A stretch of 64,000 nt of DNA from assembly GCF_018812025.1 (NCBI RefSeq), contig NC_063051.1:7668396-7732395 (forward strand). Direction: 5' to 3'. A program made the position numbers and the translations under genes. The notes beneath the pieces are model-generated. The model ran no database searches. It worked only from the letters and a program-made list of their open reading frames with translations, and had not been told where the DNA came from. This document shows positions 34,105 to 46,499 of the stretch, piece by piece. Numbering within the stretch: the stretch's first letter is position 1; each line of letters opens with the position of its first letter. Source of the DNA: Megalobrama amblycephala (Eukaryota > Chordata > Actinopteri > Cypriniformes > Xenocyprididae).

Positions 34105-34453
34105 GAGTGGTGCAACCAAGTATCGATACTAAACATGTTGACTATGCTCGGAAGACTAATTCGCCAGCGGTTCCTTTGAGATCTTCCTATTGGTTTTTAT
34201 AATAGGGATTTTCAATTTATGAGCAAAATGGGGTCTGTGGTAAACATAAAAGCCCCAAAAGTCGTGTTTTCGATATTAGTGTGTGTAATTTATGTTGTAG
34301 AACAAAACATCCAAGTATTGTCACCTTATGTTTACCACAGACCATATTTTACTTATAATTTGAAAAACCCCATTATAAAAACCCATAGGAAAATCTCGAG
34401 GGAACCACTGGCGAATTACTTTTCTGGGTTTTGACATCATCCCTGCACCACTC
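34105..34453. mobile_element. TA-flanked palindromic MITE
   Basis: Termini GAGTGGTGCA and TGCACCACTC between TA dinucleotides (34103-34104, 34454-34455). The arms pair through ATTCGCCAGCGGTTCC / GGAACCACTGGCGAAT and GGTCTGTGGTAAACATAA / TTATGTTTACCACAGACC. 349 bp, no coding frame. TA duplication points to a Tc1/mariner-type or similar mobiliser. Confidence 0.85.
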
Positions 34454-34459
34454 TATTCG

Positions 34460-36422
34460 GCAGGTGGAGGGTCTCCAAATGATTATCTCAGTCACAAATA
34501 TAATTCAACTCAAGCATATTAAACAATTTAAAGTGTGATGATTCATATACTTACATGGCTTCATAGCACACAGCAGACAAATTAGCTAGTGACTAAGGCC
34601 CTGTGATTCGTGTGTTGATGAAGGATTGTAAAGAGTGCATATGTTGACCGCTTAAAATAGAAAGCTGAAGACCAAAACAACACAAAGAGACAACAGCAAT
34701 CACTGGAATTTCACATGTGACACCAGATGTCACAAATCTGGTGCTATTGCTGTAGATAGACCACATGACCTCAGAGACGTCACCTGAACATCACTACTAG
34801 CAGTATACAACAAAGAAAAAAAAAACTATTTATAACTACAATCCCAATCCTAATCATTTTTATAGCTACTAGTGCTTTCAAATCAATTAATCACATAAAA
34901 ATATGTGTGTCTGTGTGTGTATAATATAATATATATTATATATTTACAAACTTTTGTTACATGTGATTAATTGCAATTATTTGATTTGACAGCAATTATA
35001 GCTACTGCTATTTATTATATTGCTTTTCCAAACAATTTAATAGGTGTTAACATTGAAATCTTTGAGGTTCCTTGTTCCTTGTGAATAAATAAAAAAAAAA
35101 AAATAATAAAAAAATATGGGTTAATATAAAAAATTCAATTTCTATGGTTTGCCATATTATAACTGAACTATGACAAAATAACTAAATAGCAAAAGCAGCA
35201 TACAAAAAAGCATATGGTTGATATTTTCTAGTTTACAGTACTGTTATGTAAATGCAACTCATGTAATATTGCTTAAATTAAAACTGTGTGACATGACACA
35301 CAGATTCACACATTCAGAGAGATACTTGCACATGATTTCCCAAGTCTTTGCTACATCCTAAGGTAATACCAAAAATGAAATATAATTATAATGGGATTTC
35401 TTCAACAAATTCACATTAACTGAAGCATTGCACTGCAAGTCAGTCCTTGTTAGTTCTATGCCATTTTGCAATGTCCAGATTCGTCAAGGCTCATTTGCAC
35501 AGTGATGAAGCTGCCCAGCAACACACGTTTGTTTACATTTTGGGGCCAATCAAAGACTCATAAACATGTGTTTTTCCATCTGAAGACTGAATTGCAACAC
35601 TCTCTAAAACACTGCATTTCAAGGAAAGAGAAATAGAGATAGAAAATAATTTGTCAGTTTAAAAAAAAAAATAATCAAAATGCAACAGCGTTAATCAAAA
35701 ATAATGATGCTAGTCTTGGCAAGCAGCAAAAATAACTTCTGGATTTTTTTTTTATCTTAAAGAACAGAACTTTCTGCTGCAGATATCCAGCTCAGACCCT
35801 CAACGTTCAAGCAGCACGGTCCATTTTTTAATTTGACTTAATCGGTTTGTGGATATCATGACACTAGAGGATGTATGTCACTGCCAGCTTACGGTTTATG
35901 TTTGTCAAACAAATACGTGACACTTTCTCTCCATTTTTCCTTCAGGGGTCTATACAAAGGTCTTGCCTTTCATTGGTGGAGACGGAGCGATAGATTCTCA
36001 CAACTGCACGGATGTACAAGGTCATGTGAGGTGATGCATAATGATGTAAAAATCAAAGCCCCTCACAATCTATACAACTCCCTCAAAGGTTCATGATGTT
36101 GCTTGCTGAATGGAAAAGGTTTTGCAGACAGAAAATCAAGTAAAAGTCTTTAGGCCATGTGTAACTGTCTAAATGTAATTTTGAGGTTTGCAGCCTGTGA
36201 CATTCCAAACAGTATTGTTTCTTGTTGATGTTGGCATGGGGCTCAGGACTCTTGTTTCTCTGCAGTTTTCAACAAAAACAACAAGGAAAAAGTAAAAGTA
36301 AGAGTCGGAAAGAAGCTATCATGTGATCGGCATAGTTTCAATAAGCATGTAAACAGACAGTGGTACAGACTTGTAATAGGACAAAACTGAAGTGACCACT
36401 CTGAGGGAAATTATGTTGAGTT

Positions 36423-36458
<36 letters not shown>

Positions 36459-37295
36459 TAACCATATACTCTTGAGCTAGTCTTTTAGACAAAATCAGGT
36501 CCACTTATGCCAGGTACAAAGTGCACAATTTTTAAAGTCGTTGGATCGCTGTTCTTCTCACACTAAATGACTGTCTGGGGTACCGTTTACTTGCTGTTGT
36601 GCACACATTACATGACAATTCGGCGGCAGGAGGTCACACATTGTGCAACATTTCAATAGGAAGAATCACCGACAACGTTTCTCAACCAAACACATGTGAG
36701 AATTGATACAGCACGATCACAAGCGAGACAGGAGTTCTTGTGTGAGACTGGATTTCTTCTTGTTAAAATGATGCACGCAAGAAGCTTGTGATCCAAGTTG
36801 CCTGTGCGGCGATTTGCAGAGAAAAAGAAAAGAGGAACTGGTTGCTTTCAAAAGCCATGCATGCTGATGTTCTGTTGCAGGTCTATTGCTCACCGCCCCT
36901 GAACTTTATATAAATATCTCACGGGCATCGGTGATGCATCAGCGCTTTGTGTCTTTGATCATTCACACTATGGGATTGCCACCAACGTGAACAAGCACCG
37001 ATTTGCCTCCAGCGATTTCCACAAATTGGTGCTAAAATCATGCAGTGTGTGCCTGGCATTAGCAGCTTAATTTGGCTAAGAATCAGCAATATCTGAATGA
37101 CCTGTAAAGCAACGAACCGAAGTAGTAGTCAAAACCCTCTAATAAGTGCCCCAAAGCCCTCTAAAACTAGCCAACAGACCAGCCTGACCAAGCAAACAAA
37201 CCAGCTTAATCTATTAAAATGTTCTTTCACACTAAGAAAAAAACTGATCACCGAAAGGTTCTTTGGGGAACCCAAAATGGATCTTCTATGGCATT
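34460..37295. other. Gene-free stretch
   Basis: No supported gene. AT-rich with A-tracts near 34816, 35090 and 35660. The 36500-37000 part looks single-copy. Contains a poly-T run at 36425-36453. Confidence 0.45.
36425..36453. repeat. Poly(T) tract
   Basis: 29 consecutive T. The poly-lysine minus-strand frame across it is an artefact. Confidence 0.95.
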
Positions 37296-37296
37296 A

Positions 37297-37735
37297 GGGG
37301 CTTTCGCATTGGGTAATTCTAGGAACTAGCAACCAGGGTGGTTCCCCGAGAACTAATAGTCCCCCTAGGGCCATTTTCCTGGTTGCATTCGCACTGCCAG
37401 TAGGAACTTTAAAGTGATGCAACCCGTACTTGTTGTTGTGACTGTTATTTTGATGGCACGCCGGACTTTTATTTTAGACGGCGCTGAGAACGCCTGAGCC
37501 TGAGAGCACAGCGCTCTTATTCTCCATTTGTTTATGACTGTTTAACAGTCTTGACTAATACAATATTAGATAGAACTGTTATACAAAGAAAGTAGACAGT
37601 ATATAAACTGTGTGTCTACACAGCTTTTTTTTTTTTTTTGGAGGGTGCCGGTGTTTCACGTGTGTTCGTCCAATTACTACAACTTGTCTCTGGTAGTCCC
37701 TCTGGTTTTGCTAGTTCCTGCGGTGCGAACACACC
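37297..37735. mobile_element. Non-autonomous DNA element
   Basis: Left GGGGCTTTCGCATTGGGTAA, then AGGAACTAGCAACCAG; right CTGGTTTTGCTAGTTCCTGC, then GGTGCGAACACACC. These are imperfect inverted repeats about 40 bp long. An 18-T run lies inside at about 37626. Superfamily unassigned. Confidence 0.6.
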
Positions 37736-38161
37736 AAAATCCGGGCATGTAACATACATAGGCTTTATTTTGGCGGACAATATGTGCTGCTGCTGCTGAG
37801 CAAATAATAATTTTTCATCAATAATTTGTTCAGCTTAGTCAAAGTAACAAACAAAAGGACAGGCTGCTGCAAGAAAATGGTAGAACCCCCGTTCAGCAGA
37901 TCTCAGGTGGAGCTGGAGACGAGGAGGAGGAGGGATAACAGAAGCTTTCATAATCGTGCAACATGCAACCGATCGCACGCTAGGGCACGATATATATGGT
38001 TACGTGGATTTAGGAATACTTCGGATTGGCTGGTGCCACGGCTTTGAAATAACCAATCAGCGTTCGGTGAGCATTTCATGCCTGAACTATGTATTTGAAA
38101 GATTCTTCAAAATATCTGTTTTTGTGGTCTGCAGAAAAAAAGAAACCTGTTTGGAATAAGA

Positions 38162-38217
38162 TTAAGGTGAGCAAACAATGGCAGAATTTTAATTTTTGGG
38201 TGAACTATCCCTTTAAG
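38162..38217. mobile_element. MITE right-end fragment
   Basis: ATTTTTGGGTGAACTATCCC, then TTTAA, the usual right end of the AGGGATAGTTCACCC family; no left partner found nearby. Confidence 0.75.
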
Positions 38218-38219
38218 AT

Positions 38220-39900
38220 GTGTATTTTCCTGCAGGGATGTTCAAACATGGCAAACCTGAATCTAATTCCTGACAGGTTTTCTTGTCAACCATTGCACAA
38301 GATGCTTTTATCTTTTCTAATATCCTATTCAGCCAAAAACAAACAATTTTTTTCTTCATAATTAAATGGAACTAGAAAAACCAACAATCAATGGTTGTAA
38401 GTTCCTCAAAAACAACGGTTGCGGGTTCCTAATCCTAATACTAAACACTAATCCTGAACTCATGCTCTATTGTGCACAACAAATTTTGCAGGTTTTGTTT
38501 CAGACCAATCTATTATAGCTCCAGTTATTTGCCATGTGATCTTTAAATGTCATCAAATGTCTTTGGAGGAGTGTGAAAAAAGTAACGATAGGAACATACT
38601 GAACATATCTCTAACAATGACAAATTGCTTTGTGTCACGTATACAGATCTCAACTGCCACATGTTTTTTGTGCACGTATTATGTGATATGTAGGAAGCAG
38701 CTCAACTTTCACAGTTTTCAGGAATAAGTGCAAACAGACTCTTTGGATGGACGCAATCTGTTCGCATTTACCGTCCACCTCTGACTCGCAGTCAGATGAA
38801 AAGAATTACAAGATCATTTCCTATTAATTTCCCCCTCAAAAATACACCCAGAATGGATGAAAAAAAAAAAATTCCCTGGTTGTTTGAAATTCTTTCATGA
38901 AAATAATCAGTAAGGATTTTAAATCAAGCATGAAAGAAGGATTAATATCTTCAAAAGACTTCAAAGGCAGTACAGTAGCGCGCAAGGCAAAGAAAAAGGG
39001 GGGAAGGAGTAAAAATAATGTAAAACCGCAGGCCTGGACACAATGGAAACGGCAAGGTAGATAAGAGAACTGCTAAGGACTTAAATTCTAGTCTTAACAA
39101 ATATAGTCTACAGTTTGGTTTCAGAAAATGCAGGTAAAGCTAGGATTGATTATAATTCACACACTTATGGAAATCGTAAGTGTTATGGAGAAACATGCCA
39201 CTCCTGGAATGCTCCACAAGGAAAACCTGGAAATATCAGGGAGTTTCATACCTGGAAATGGTGGTACTCTGTGTTTTTCAGCTAGAAATGCTCTTTGTCA
39301 CTTCTATAAAATTATTATTTATTAATAATACATTATTATTATTATTATTATTATTAAGAATATATTATATAATATTGTACTACTAACCTAGCAACTAACC
39401 CTGACCCTAAACCTAATCAGGTTTTTCACATTAAGAGCTTGCTTTGCATGTAAACACACTTTCTGTCAGTTTATTCAGTGTCAGTGACGTCAAAACTGGA
39501 GATAAAAACACAATGATTTCAAAGTCTCATGTAAATGCCTTTCTTATGGCTATCAGCTTTCTGTTATACATGCAAATACACTCACTGTGACAACACAGAA
39601 AAGGGATCCATGGTTGGAAAATGACACAGATGTACTGCGGCAGCATACTGATCTCAACAATACCATTTATGTAACTCAAAAACACAGCAGCGTGAACAAT
39701 AATGAACTTATGCCTCCCCCCATTCTGCACTTGAGATGAAGAGTGGCTAGGAAAAGTCATTTCCTCTGGATGCGACTATGAGCCAAGTGTTGTTCATAAG
39801 ATGAGAAGAAAGTCTCATCAGCTCTGGAGATTCTCAAGACATACAGTCAGAATGAAGGAATTCAGGCTCCGAAGACCAAGAATCTGCTGCCAGAAGACCT
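38220..39900. other. Gene-free stretch
   Basis: No supported gene or transposon. Short ATT microsatellite at 39329-39357. Frames here are short and motif-free. Confidence 0.45.
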
Positions 39901-39901
39901 T

Positions 39902-40243
39902 TTGACCTTCTCCTTGAGCCATCAGGATGGACATCGTTTCACTCCTGACACATTGAAAGACAGTATCTGTGTTGTGTCAGATGTAAAGGTCGATTTCCAT
40001 GCTGGATTTCAGTTCTCTGACAACAACATAGATAGCTATGAGGAATTCATAAAATCCCGCCATTTTACGTTCCTTGGAACAGACAACAGCCTCTTTGAAA
40101 ATATTGACTTTGAACGTGTTTGGTTGATTACGTCAATGAGAAACTGCCAAAAACGCTTTAGTGCTGTGATTGTAATAATGACTGGAAAACTATGTGAACT
40201 ACTTGGTAGAAAGGAAACTCTTCACGTTGACATATATTATTAA
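39902..40243 (+). CDS. Unidentified 113-codon ORF
   Basis: I do not recognise this protein. The frame is unusually even in codon use for this AT-rich region and has an acidic/aromatic mixed composition (for example DSYEEFIKSRHFTFLG). It lacks the low-complexity bias of neighbouring chance frames. The frame has no obvious signal peptide, membrane segment or family motif. The reading frame is also open for some codons before the ATG (LLPEDLLTF), so it could be an exon or a relic of a retrocopy rather than a complete gene. It ends 50 bp before one arm of a long inverted repeat (40293). A chance ORF remains quite possible. Confidence 0.2.
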   Translation: MTFSLSHQDGHRFTPDTLKDSICVVSDVKVDFHAGFQFSDNNIDSYEEFIKSRHFTFLGTDNSLFENIDFERVWLITSMRNCQKRFSAVIVIMTGKLCELLGRKETLHVDIYY

Positions 40244-41799
40244 CAGAACACAAAACAGAGCACATTTGTTTTATCCTTGTTCTATATATGATTTTTTTTT
40301 TTTTTTTTTGTCCAAATGCTCCTGACCTTTTTACCTTACACACTATTTATAGCCTACACACAGAAACGTTTTACAAACCATATAATCTTCTGGGGAATGT
40401 TGAAAAATTAATGTTTAGCCATTAAGCCAAAGGAGTTTTTCAATTACTCTAGGCATATAACAATTAAAGCTGAAGTTTGAGCCAATGAACCTACTTTGTG
40501 GCTGTTAGTCCAAGTGGAGACAGAGGGAAATTCTGTCATCATTTACTCACCCTCATTTTGCTCCAAACCTGTATGACTTTTGTTCTGTGGAACACAAAAG
40601 AAAATACTTGACTAAAACTATGGACATATTACACAGTTTCATATAGACTAGATGCAATTGATCCTATTTTTCAAAGCTTTAGAGATTTTAGGGATGATTT
40701 CTGCATTCTCTGTTCTCACACACATCACATTTTCATCATATTAAGTGCTCAATGACCTTTAATATGAATAGTGCCTTTAATATGAACAAAACCTCAGCTA
40801 TACTGTTGTTCTGTATGAATATGTAGCATAGATTGAACAAAATTTGCATTTTTATCCTGAGGGGGAATAGTATTTTTATGCCACAATAACAGAATTTGTA
40901 ATTCACACTCTAGCTTTCTGCACATGGCATCCTTTGTTCATTTTCTTCAATGTAGGCATTATTTCCTGTCGAGTTCAGTGCTTCTCAGACAAAAATGTCT
41001 TTCTCTTTCATATGAACGGCTTACAAATCCATGAGAGGTTTTAAAAGAATTAAACCTAAGTGTTTCAGTTTGTGGCGTTACACTATGCTGTATGCATTAT
41101 TATACGAGCATCCAAAGAAATTTTAACAACCGCTAGTTAAGTGTTGATTATTGTTTTATCTATATTTTGTCCTATTTTTTTAACTAGGGTAAAATGAGAC
41201 TGAATGAGAGTTATCATCACTCAACAAACTGTTGTTCCTGTTTATTTAAAGGGAAGGTCATATCATATGGAGTGTTGACATGTGAGCATATACTAAAGCA
41301 ATTACACAGAACATTGTTTTGAGTTTTGCGCAAGATGCAGGGCAGTGGAATGAAAAATGCAAGGTCTAGAGAAATTGCAAAAGATGCAAAATGCAAGTGC
41401 AACGGTCAAATATGTCCATCTAGTGCACATTTACATAGGAAAACATTTTTTTGCTGTGTGAACGGTTTTGGTTGTAAGCACGAATACAACACTTTGTGCA
41501 TTAACTGACGCATATGTAAATAATAAGTAAGGAAAAACAAAAGAGTATGCCAAAGACATCTTTTCTGTGGAACTACTTTCTTATTAAGGTGTTCGCAAAC
41601 CCGGCGAAAAGCCTTAGTTCGAAAATGATGTCTGAGATGCAGTAAGTGATATAGCCTTTATACAACAGATCAATAAAGAACACATTAATGATGAGAAACT
41701 TACTGTACATTTTAGACACAATAATGTCAGTTATTTTGTGTATTTACTCAGCCAAGGAAAATAGTAGTTCCAAACAAAGTCTAAGCAGAACCGTTAGAT

Positions 41800-42125
41800 C
41801 AGTGTTTCTCAACCAAGGGTCCGTGGACCCTTAGTGGTCCTTGATGTAATGCCAGGGGGTCCTTATAAAATATCTGAATATGAATATTTGTATGTTTTGA
41901 CATTTGACATGTTCCCATAAAAGAAGATGATATATGTATAATATAACTGACGATATGACTGAATATTGGACAAGTCAACTAACGTAGTTGTAAATTATAC
42001 TTGATTGCATTTGGTCATCACAAAGACACTAATGATACCAATGAGCCAACATTATTCTGGGGTCCTTGAGGACGGTTCTAAATATGACAGGGGTCCATTA
42101 CTCAAAAAAGGTTGAGATTCACTGT
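41800..42125. mobile_element. hAT-type MITE
   Basis: Left CAGTGTTTCTCAACCAAGGG, right AAAAAAGGTTGAGATTCACTG. These are classic hAT termini (CAGTGNTTCTCAACC). The 8-bp flanks CGTTAGAT and TATTAGAT match at 6 of 8 positions, as expected for an old hAT target duplication. The interior GGGTCCGTGGACCC and GGGGTCC words are also mirrored. Confidence 0.8.
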
Positions 42126-42890
42126 ATTAGATCACATAGTAGTGGTGTTTCATTCCTGAATGATTTAGCGTTTTTGAATGAATCAGTTGAATGAACGATT
42201 CAATGACTCATTCATAAAAAACAGCCACTTGATTTAAAATCCTAAATCAATCAGCACTTTTGAACGATTTGAATGAATGATTCAATGACTCATTCATAAA
42301 GAGTATAGGTGTGTTAGAGACTGATCGGTCTCTAATCCGCTCTCTAATCGTTCTCGAGGTACTTTCGAAGTACTTGGATGTCATACACTGATCAGTCTGT
42401 GCAGCGCTGCTTCAAGGCTGTGTTTAACTCCACTTTTAGACATACACTCGCAGTAAATTAACACAGTTCCCTTCTGGATGCTTTTATTAATGAATATCTG
42501 CTCTCAAAAAAAAATTGAGAAAGAAAACAATAGTGGTCCGATGTTTCTAGAGAATAGAAAGACAATACCTCCACCTGTTTTATCAGTTCAGATAATTGTA
42601 TTTTTCCAGATGTTCTAGTGATTTCCGGTGACACATAACACAGCCACGTTACAAACATCTGCCCACACACATCATCAGCTTGTACAGGAAACACTTTGAT
42701 GAGGCCCGTCTGCCCACATCACCGGCTTATATCGCTCAGTACTTAAGAGTTGTCAACACAATGTAATAAGTGAAACATGATGGAAGATCATAAAACAAAT
42801 TTGATTTGAATAGCGGTGAACAATCCTCTCTGCCGGCCTGTTGCAACAAATTAACAGTTTAGAGCAAGAAAAGGAACAGAAACATTTGTG

Positions 42891-42996
42891 TAAATAAAAT
42901 AAAATAAAATAAAATAAAATAAAATAAAATAAAATAAAATAAAATTAAATTAAATTAAATTAAATTAAATTAAATTAAATTAAATTAAAATAAAAT
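42891..42996. repeat. (AAAAT)n then (AAATT)n microsatellite
   Basis: Pentameric AAAAT units change to TTAAA units at about 42945, a compound microsatellite. Confidence 0.95.
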
Positions 42997-43859
42997 GCTA
43001 ACTGTACATGCTTGGCTATGAACTTTGACAAAAATGTTATCTAACTTAAAGCCTGGATTACTTTTATTTAATCTAGAGTAATAGGATCTATAGGATCTAA
43101 AAACTAAACAAGACTCCATGTATTCGTTCATGACATGAACAATTATTGATTTGACCTCAGTGCTGAGATGAATTGAAAAATTCCTTTGGCTTAATGGCTA
43201 AACACTAATTCTTCAGCATTCTTCAGAAGAATTTATTGTTTAAAATGAAGGATATAAATAGTGTTTAAGGTCAAAAGGTCAGGAGCATTCGGATAAAAAA
43301 AAAAATTGCTAAAATATTTAAATACAAAATATAGTCTCAGGTGTGTCAGTCCCTCAGGGAAGATTAACCCTTTAAACAGTTTCTCAGCATGGGAATGTCT
43401 AAATGTAAAGAATTTTTTTTTTCTAAAAATGTGCCATGTCACTCAGAAAAACAACTCTAATTAAAGCTGCAAGCAGCGATGAAAGGGCCCTTGCACCCGG
43501 GCTCACCGCCACCCGCTGGCCTTAGGAAAACAGTGAACAGTGGGCGACATGCATGTAAGCGAGTAAATACAACGTCATTTCAAAGTGCCACACTTCCAGG
43601 TGACGCTTTGACTGTAATTGAATATTGCCATGTTGATGTCTTCAGGCCAGGACTATTCTAAAACGTGAAGTTTGGAGCAGATCGGACGTTGTATGCCTGA
43701 GTTACAACAACTTCATGTTTCGTGGCGTTAATCGCATACATTAGCACTCAGCCAAGTATTGCATGATGTAACGTGTTTCTAGTATGTTTGGTACTTCGTG
43801 GCATATTGAAATGTGTTTCTGGGAGTGAATTACAGTGTAAAGCATGCCATTTCCTGTTG

Positions 43860-43874
43860 CCAGCAGGTGGCACT
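43860..43874 (+). promoter_or_regulatory. CTCF-like motif in repeat block 2
   Basis: CCAGCAGGTGGCACT closely fits the vertebrate CTCF core (CCAGCAGGTGGCGCT). The corresponding site in block 1 (about 43596) is damaged. Confidence 0.45.
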
Positions 43875-44139
43875 TTGACTAAATAAATATTGGCATATGG
43901 ATGTCTTCAGGCCAGGACTCTTATCACACATGTGAAGTTTGGGACAGATCGGACTCTGTATGCCTGAGTTACAACAGCTTCCTCTTTCAGGCTGAAACAT
44001 CAGATTTTGTCATGCCACCAAGGACACGCCCTTCAGCGAAAACTCAAGGCCTTAAGATTAGACTGACCATATATGATGTTGATCTGGTTAAATCTCTATG
44101 AGGAGTTAAGCACAGTGTAAAACAAGTCATTTCCTGATG

Positions 44140-44154
44140 CCAGCAGGTGGCACT
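44140..44154 (+). promoter_or_regulatory. CTCF-like motif in repeat block 3
   Basis: CCAGCAGGTGGCACT again, same orientation, 280 bp from the previous copy. Confidence 0.45.
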
Positions 44155-44829
44155 ATGACTGTAACTGAATACTGGCATGTAGATGTGTTCAGGCCAGGAC
44201 TCTAATAAAACATGTGAAGTTTGAGGCAGATCGGACATTGTATGCGCGAGTTAAAACAAATTCCTGTTTCATGGCAAAACATCGAACTTTGTCATGCTGC
44301 CACGGACACGCCCTTCGGCGAAAACTCTAGATCTTCGCAATTTGACATCGCTGAGGCCTTTAGATTAGACTGACCAAATATGATGTTGATCTGATTAAAG
44401 CTCTAGGAGGAGTTTGTTAAAGTACAATATGGGAATGGCAAAAACTGCACAAATTTTGCAGAGAAAACTCAAAATATCTCACTTCCTGTTGGGTTTTCAG
44501 ATTTTGCACAGACTTTTTTGTAGGTATTGGGCTGTTAGATGTGTGTACTGAATTTCATACTTGTATGTGAAAAGAAGCGCGAAGGGCGCTTAATTGAAAT
44601 TTTGTAGGTGGAGCTATTGAGCCATTTTGGCACACCTAATTCTGAAACCCATATCAGATGTCAATTTTCACCACTTCTGACACATGTGCAAAGTTTCGTG
44701 AGTTTTTGAGCATGTTTAGGCCCTCAAAAATGCGATTCATTTCAGAGAAGAAGAATTGACTGAGCGATTACAATAGGGTGCTCGGGCCCTAAAAATGCAT
44801 TCAGGGTTTAAAGGGTTAATAGGAATGTT

Positions 44830-46140
44830 CTAGGAATAAATAATCTTCACACCTAACAGTGCTCATAATGATCTCTCCAATCAGACTGACTAATGAACAA
44901 TGTCAACTAGTGTTCTAGAATTCTCTGGCAACTTAAAAACACACCAATTTGTCTAAAGCTTATCACTTGGAAACCAACTGGAAGTCCAACTTGGAAGATG
45001 AATTACCAGTTAGGGGATTAGGTTTGCCAAGCTACTATTCCCACCCACACCATATGTGCGCACACACAAACACTATACAGACATTATTATAGAAGAGCTC
45101 CTAAGCTATTGCATGTCATGAAGCCCCTCCTAAGCACCAGCAGATCAAGTGACCCCTCTCACCTTTGAAATCTAAGATGAGACCCAAAAAGCTACCATCT
45201 TTCAAGGAATTAGCACAAAGACCCTCTCCATTTGAACGTGCATGGCTCCCGAAGAGTTGAATGACCCTCAATTGATTCAGCTTATAGTTTACTGACTAAA
45301 CACTTTCTAAAACAGGTTTATGACAATTATAGTACAAAAATAATAATAAAAACAAACAAATAATTGTTATTTTGGTCAATACGTAGCCAGGCTATTGTCC
45401 ATTTACTTTGGGATCTAGACAATGGGAAATCCAGTAGGTTTCTTTTGCACATGTGATGACCCATGTCATCTCCTGGGTTTACCTCCCACTGTCATTTACA
45501 CTCCTCTCCAATCTGTCCATCCAACCTTCTCTGTTCATTGTTCTCCTCCGTCACTGGGGGAAAAGGAGTGGAAAATTCCTTTGTAATTAATCTTACAATG
45601 CTAGCCAGGGATTTTGGAGTAAAACTAAGGTCACTTGGCTGGATAAATGAGGCAATAGATTTTGTCTTTTGCTCTAATAATCTCTAAATCATGATAAAAT
45701 AATTTCCAGATTATAAAACTTAAGTATTGTTAGTCTTGGCATTTGCATGTTGTAATACATTTATTGACAGTACTGAGTAGATTAAAAATTTGCAAATATA
45801 TGCTTTTAGTGTCAGGTTTATTACAGTTAAAATAAAAATAAAACTAAAAAAACAAATTTTAGTTAGGCTACTTAAAATAAAATAAACGTTAAGTGAAATA
45901 AAATAAAATATATAAAAACTTGCATATTTAGTTTAACTTGATGTACTAAAATAACAAACTATAACTGAATAAAAAATAAATAAAAAATAAGGCTTATAAA
46001 AATTACAAAAATTAAAACTTTAATTAAAATTAAAATAAAAACAGAAAATATAAAAATAGAACAATTAAAATATTAATAAAAATGATAATAATATTTAAAT
46101 GATACTAAATAACACTGTCTAGTGTAAAAGTGAATAAAAA
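44830..46140. other. Gene-free, A-rich towards the end
   Basis: No gene recognised. From about 45830 to 46110 the sequence is a loose AAATAAAA/TTAAAATT low-complexity block. Confidence 0.5.
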
Positions 46141-46142
46141 AA

Positions 46143-46207
46143 ATCAAACCAAGTTCTAGATTTTCTAAGAATATATTTTTCTTAGAAAATCTAGAACTTG
46201 GTTTGAT
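46143..46207. repeat. Perfect hairpin, 29-bp arms
   Basis: ATCAAACCAAGTTCTAGATT, then TTCTAAGAA, pairs perfectly with its inverse across a 7-bp AT loop. T/A-rich flanks extend the pairing loosely. It is too small to be a typical MITE and is not followed by a gene. Confidence 0.95.
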
Positions 46208-46499
46208 CTTTTTTATTTTTTTAGTGGTGTTTTCTTATGGAAAAACTCACCACCATGGTGATAAGATATTGTGCACATTTGTAAAATAAAAAGGAAGAGA
46301 TGTAGTTAAAAGTATGATTAACCGAGCTCTAAAACAAACAAAACAAACCCTCCAATTTAAAAAAAAATAACACATAGGCCTATTATAAAGACACTTCATA
46401 TTTAATGGTATTAGATGATTAGAAGATTTGAAGATTTGTTTATAGCATTGAATAAATTAAACCTTCAATAAAATATGTTCAGGTGTTTTTATGTATGCT

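Larger units (their letters stand above)
40293..43308. repeat. Widely spaced inverted repeat pair
   Basis: The arm 40293-40452 (GTCCAAATGCTCCTGACCTT, ACACTATTTATA, TTTAGCCATTAAGCCAAAGG) recurs inverted at 43165-43308 (CCTTTGGCTTAATGGCTAAA, AAGGTCAGGAGCATTCGGAT). Each arm begins with a T/A homopolymer on its outer side. Either the arms bound a 3-kb element or two copies of one repeat inserted head-to-head. The interior has no transposase. Confidence 0.8.
43460..44793 (+). mobile_element. Dispersed element with GGGCCC-type termini and triple repeat
   Basis: Left AAGCTGCAAGCAGCGATGAA, then AGGGCCCTTGCACCC. Right GGGTGCTCGGGCCCT forms an imperfect inverted repeat with it. Inside, a block of about 280 bp (CAGGTGGCACT, CTTCAGGCCAGGACT, GTGAAGTTTGG, CAGATCGGAC, GAGTTACAACA) occurs three times, from about 43590, 43850 and 44130. 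Frames at 43479-44238 are fragments over these blocks. It is a common cyprinid repeat type by appearance; class unassigned. Confidence 0.65.

Noticed and set aside
36319..36504. Lysine-rich minus-strand frame
   Set aside because: Artefact of a 29-T homopolymer.
43362..44820. Inverted ATTAACCCTTTAAAC / GTTTAAAGGGTTAAT flanking the GGGCCC-type element
   Set aside because: Only 15 bp, AT-rich and set back from the element ends; could be chance or an older host repeat.
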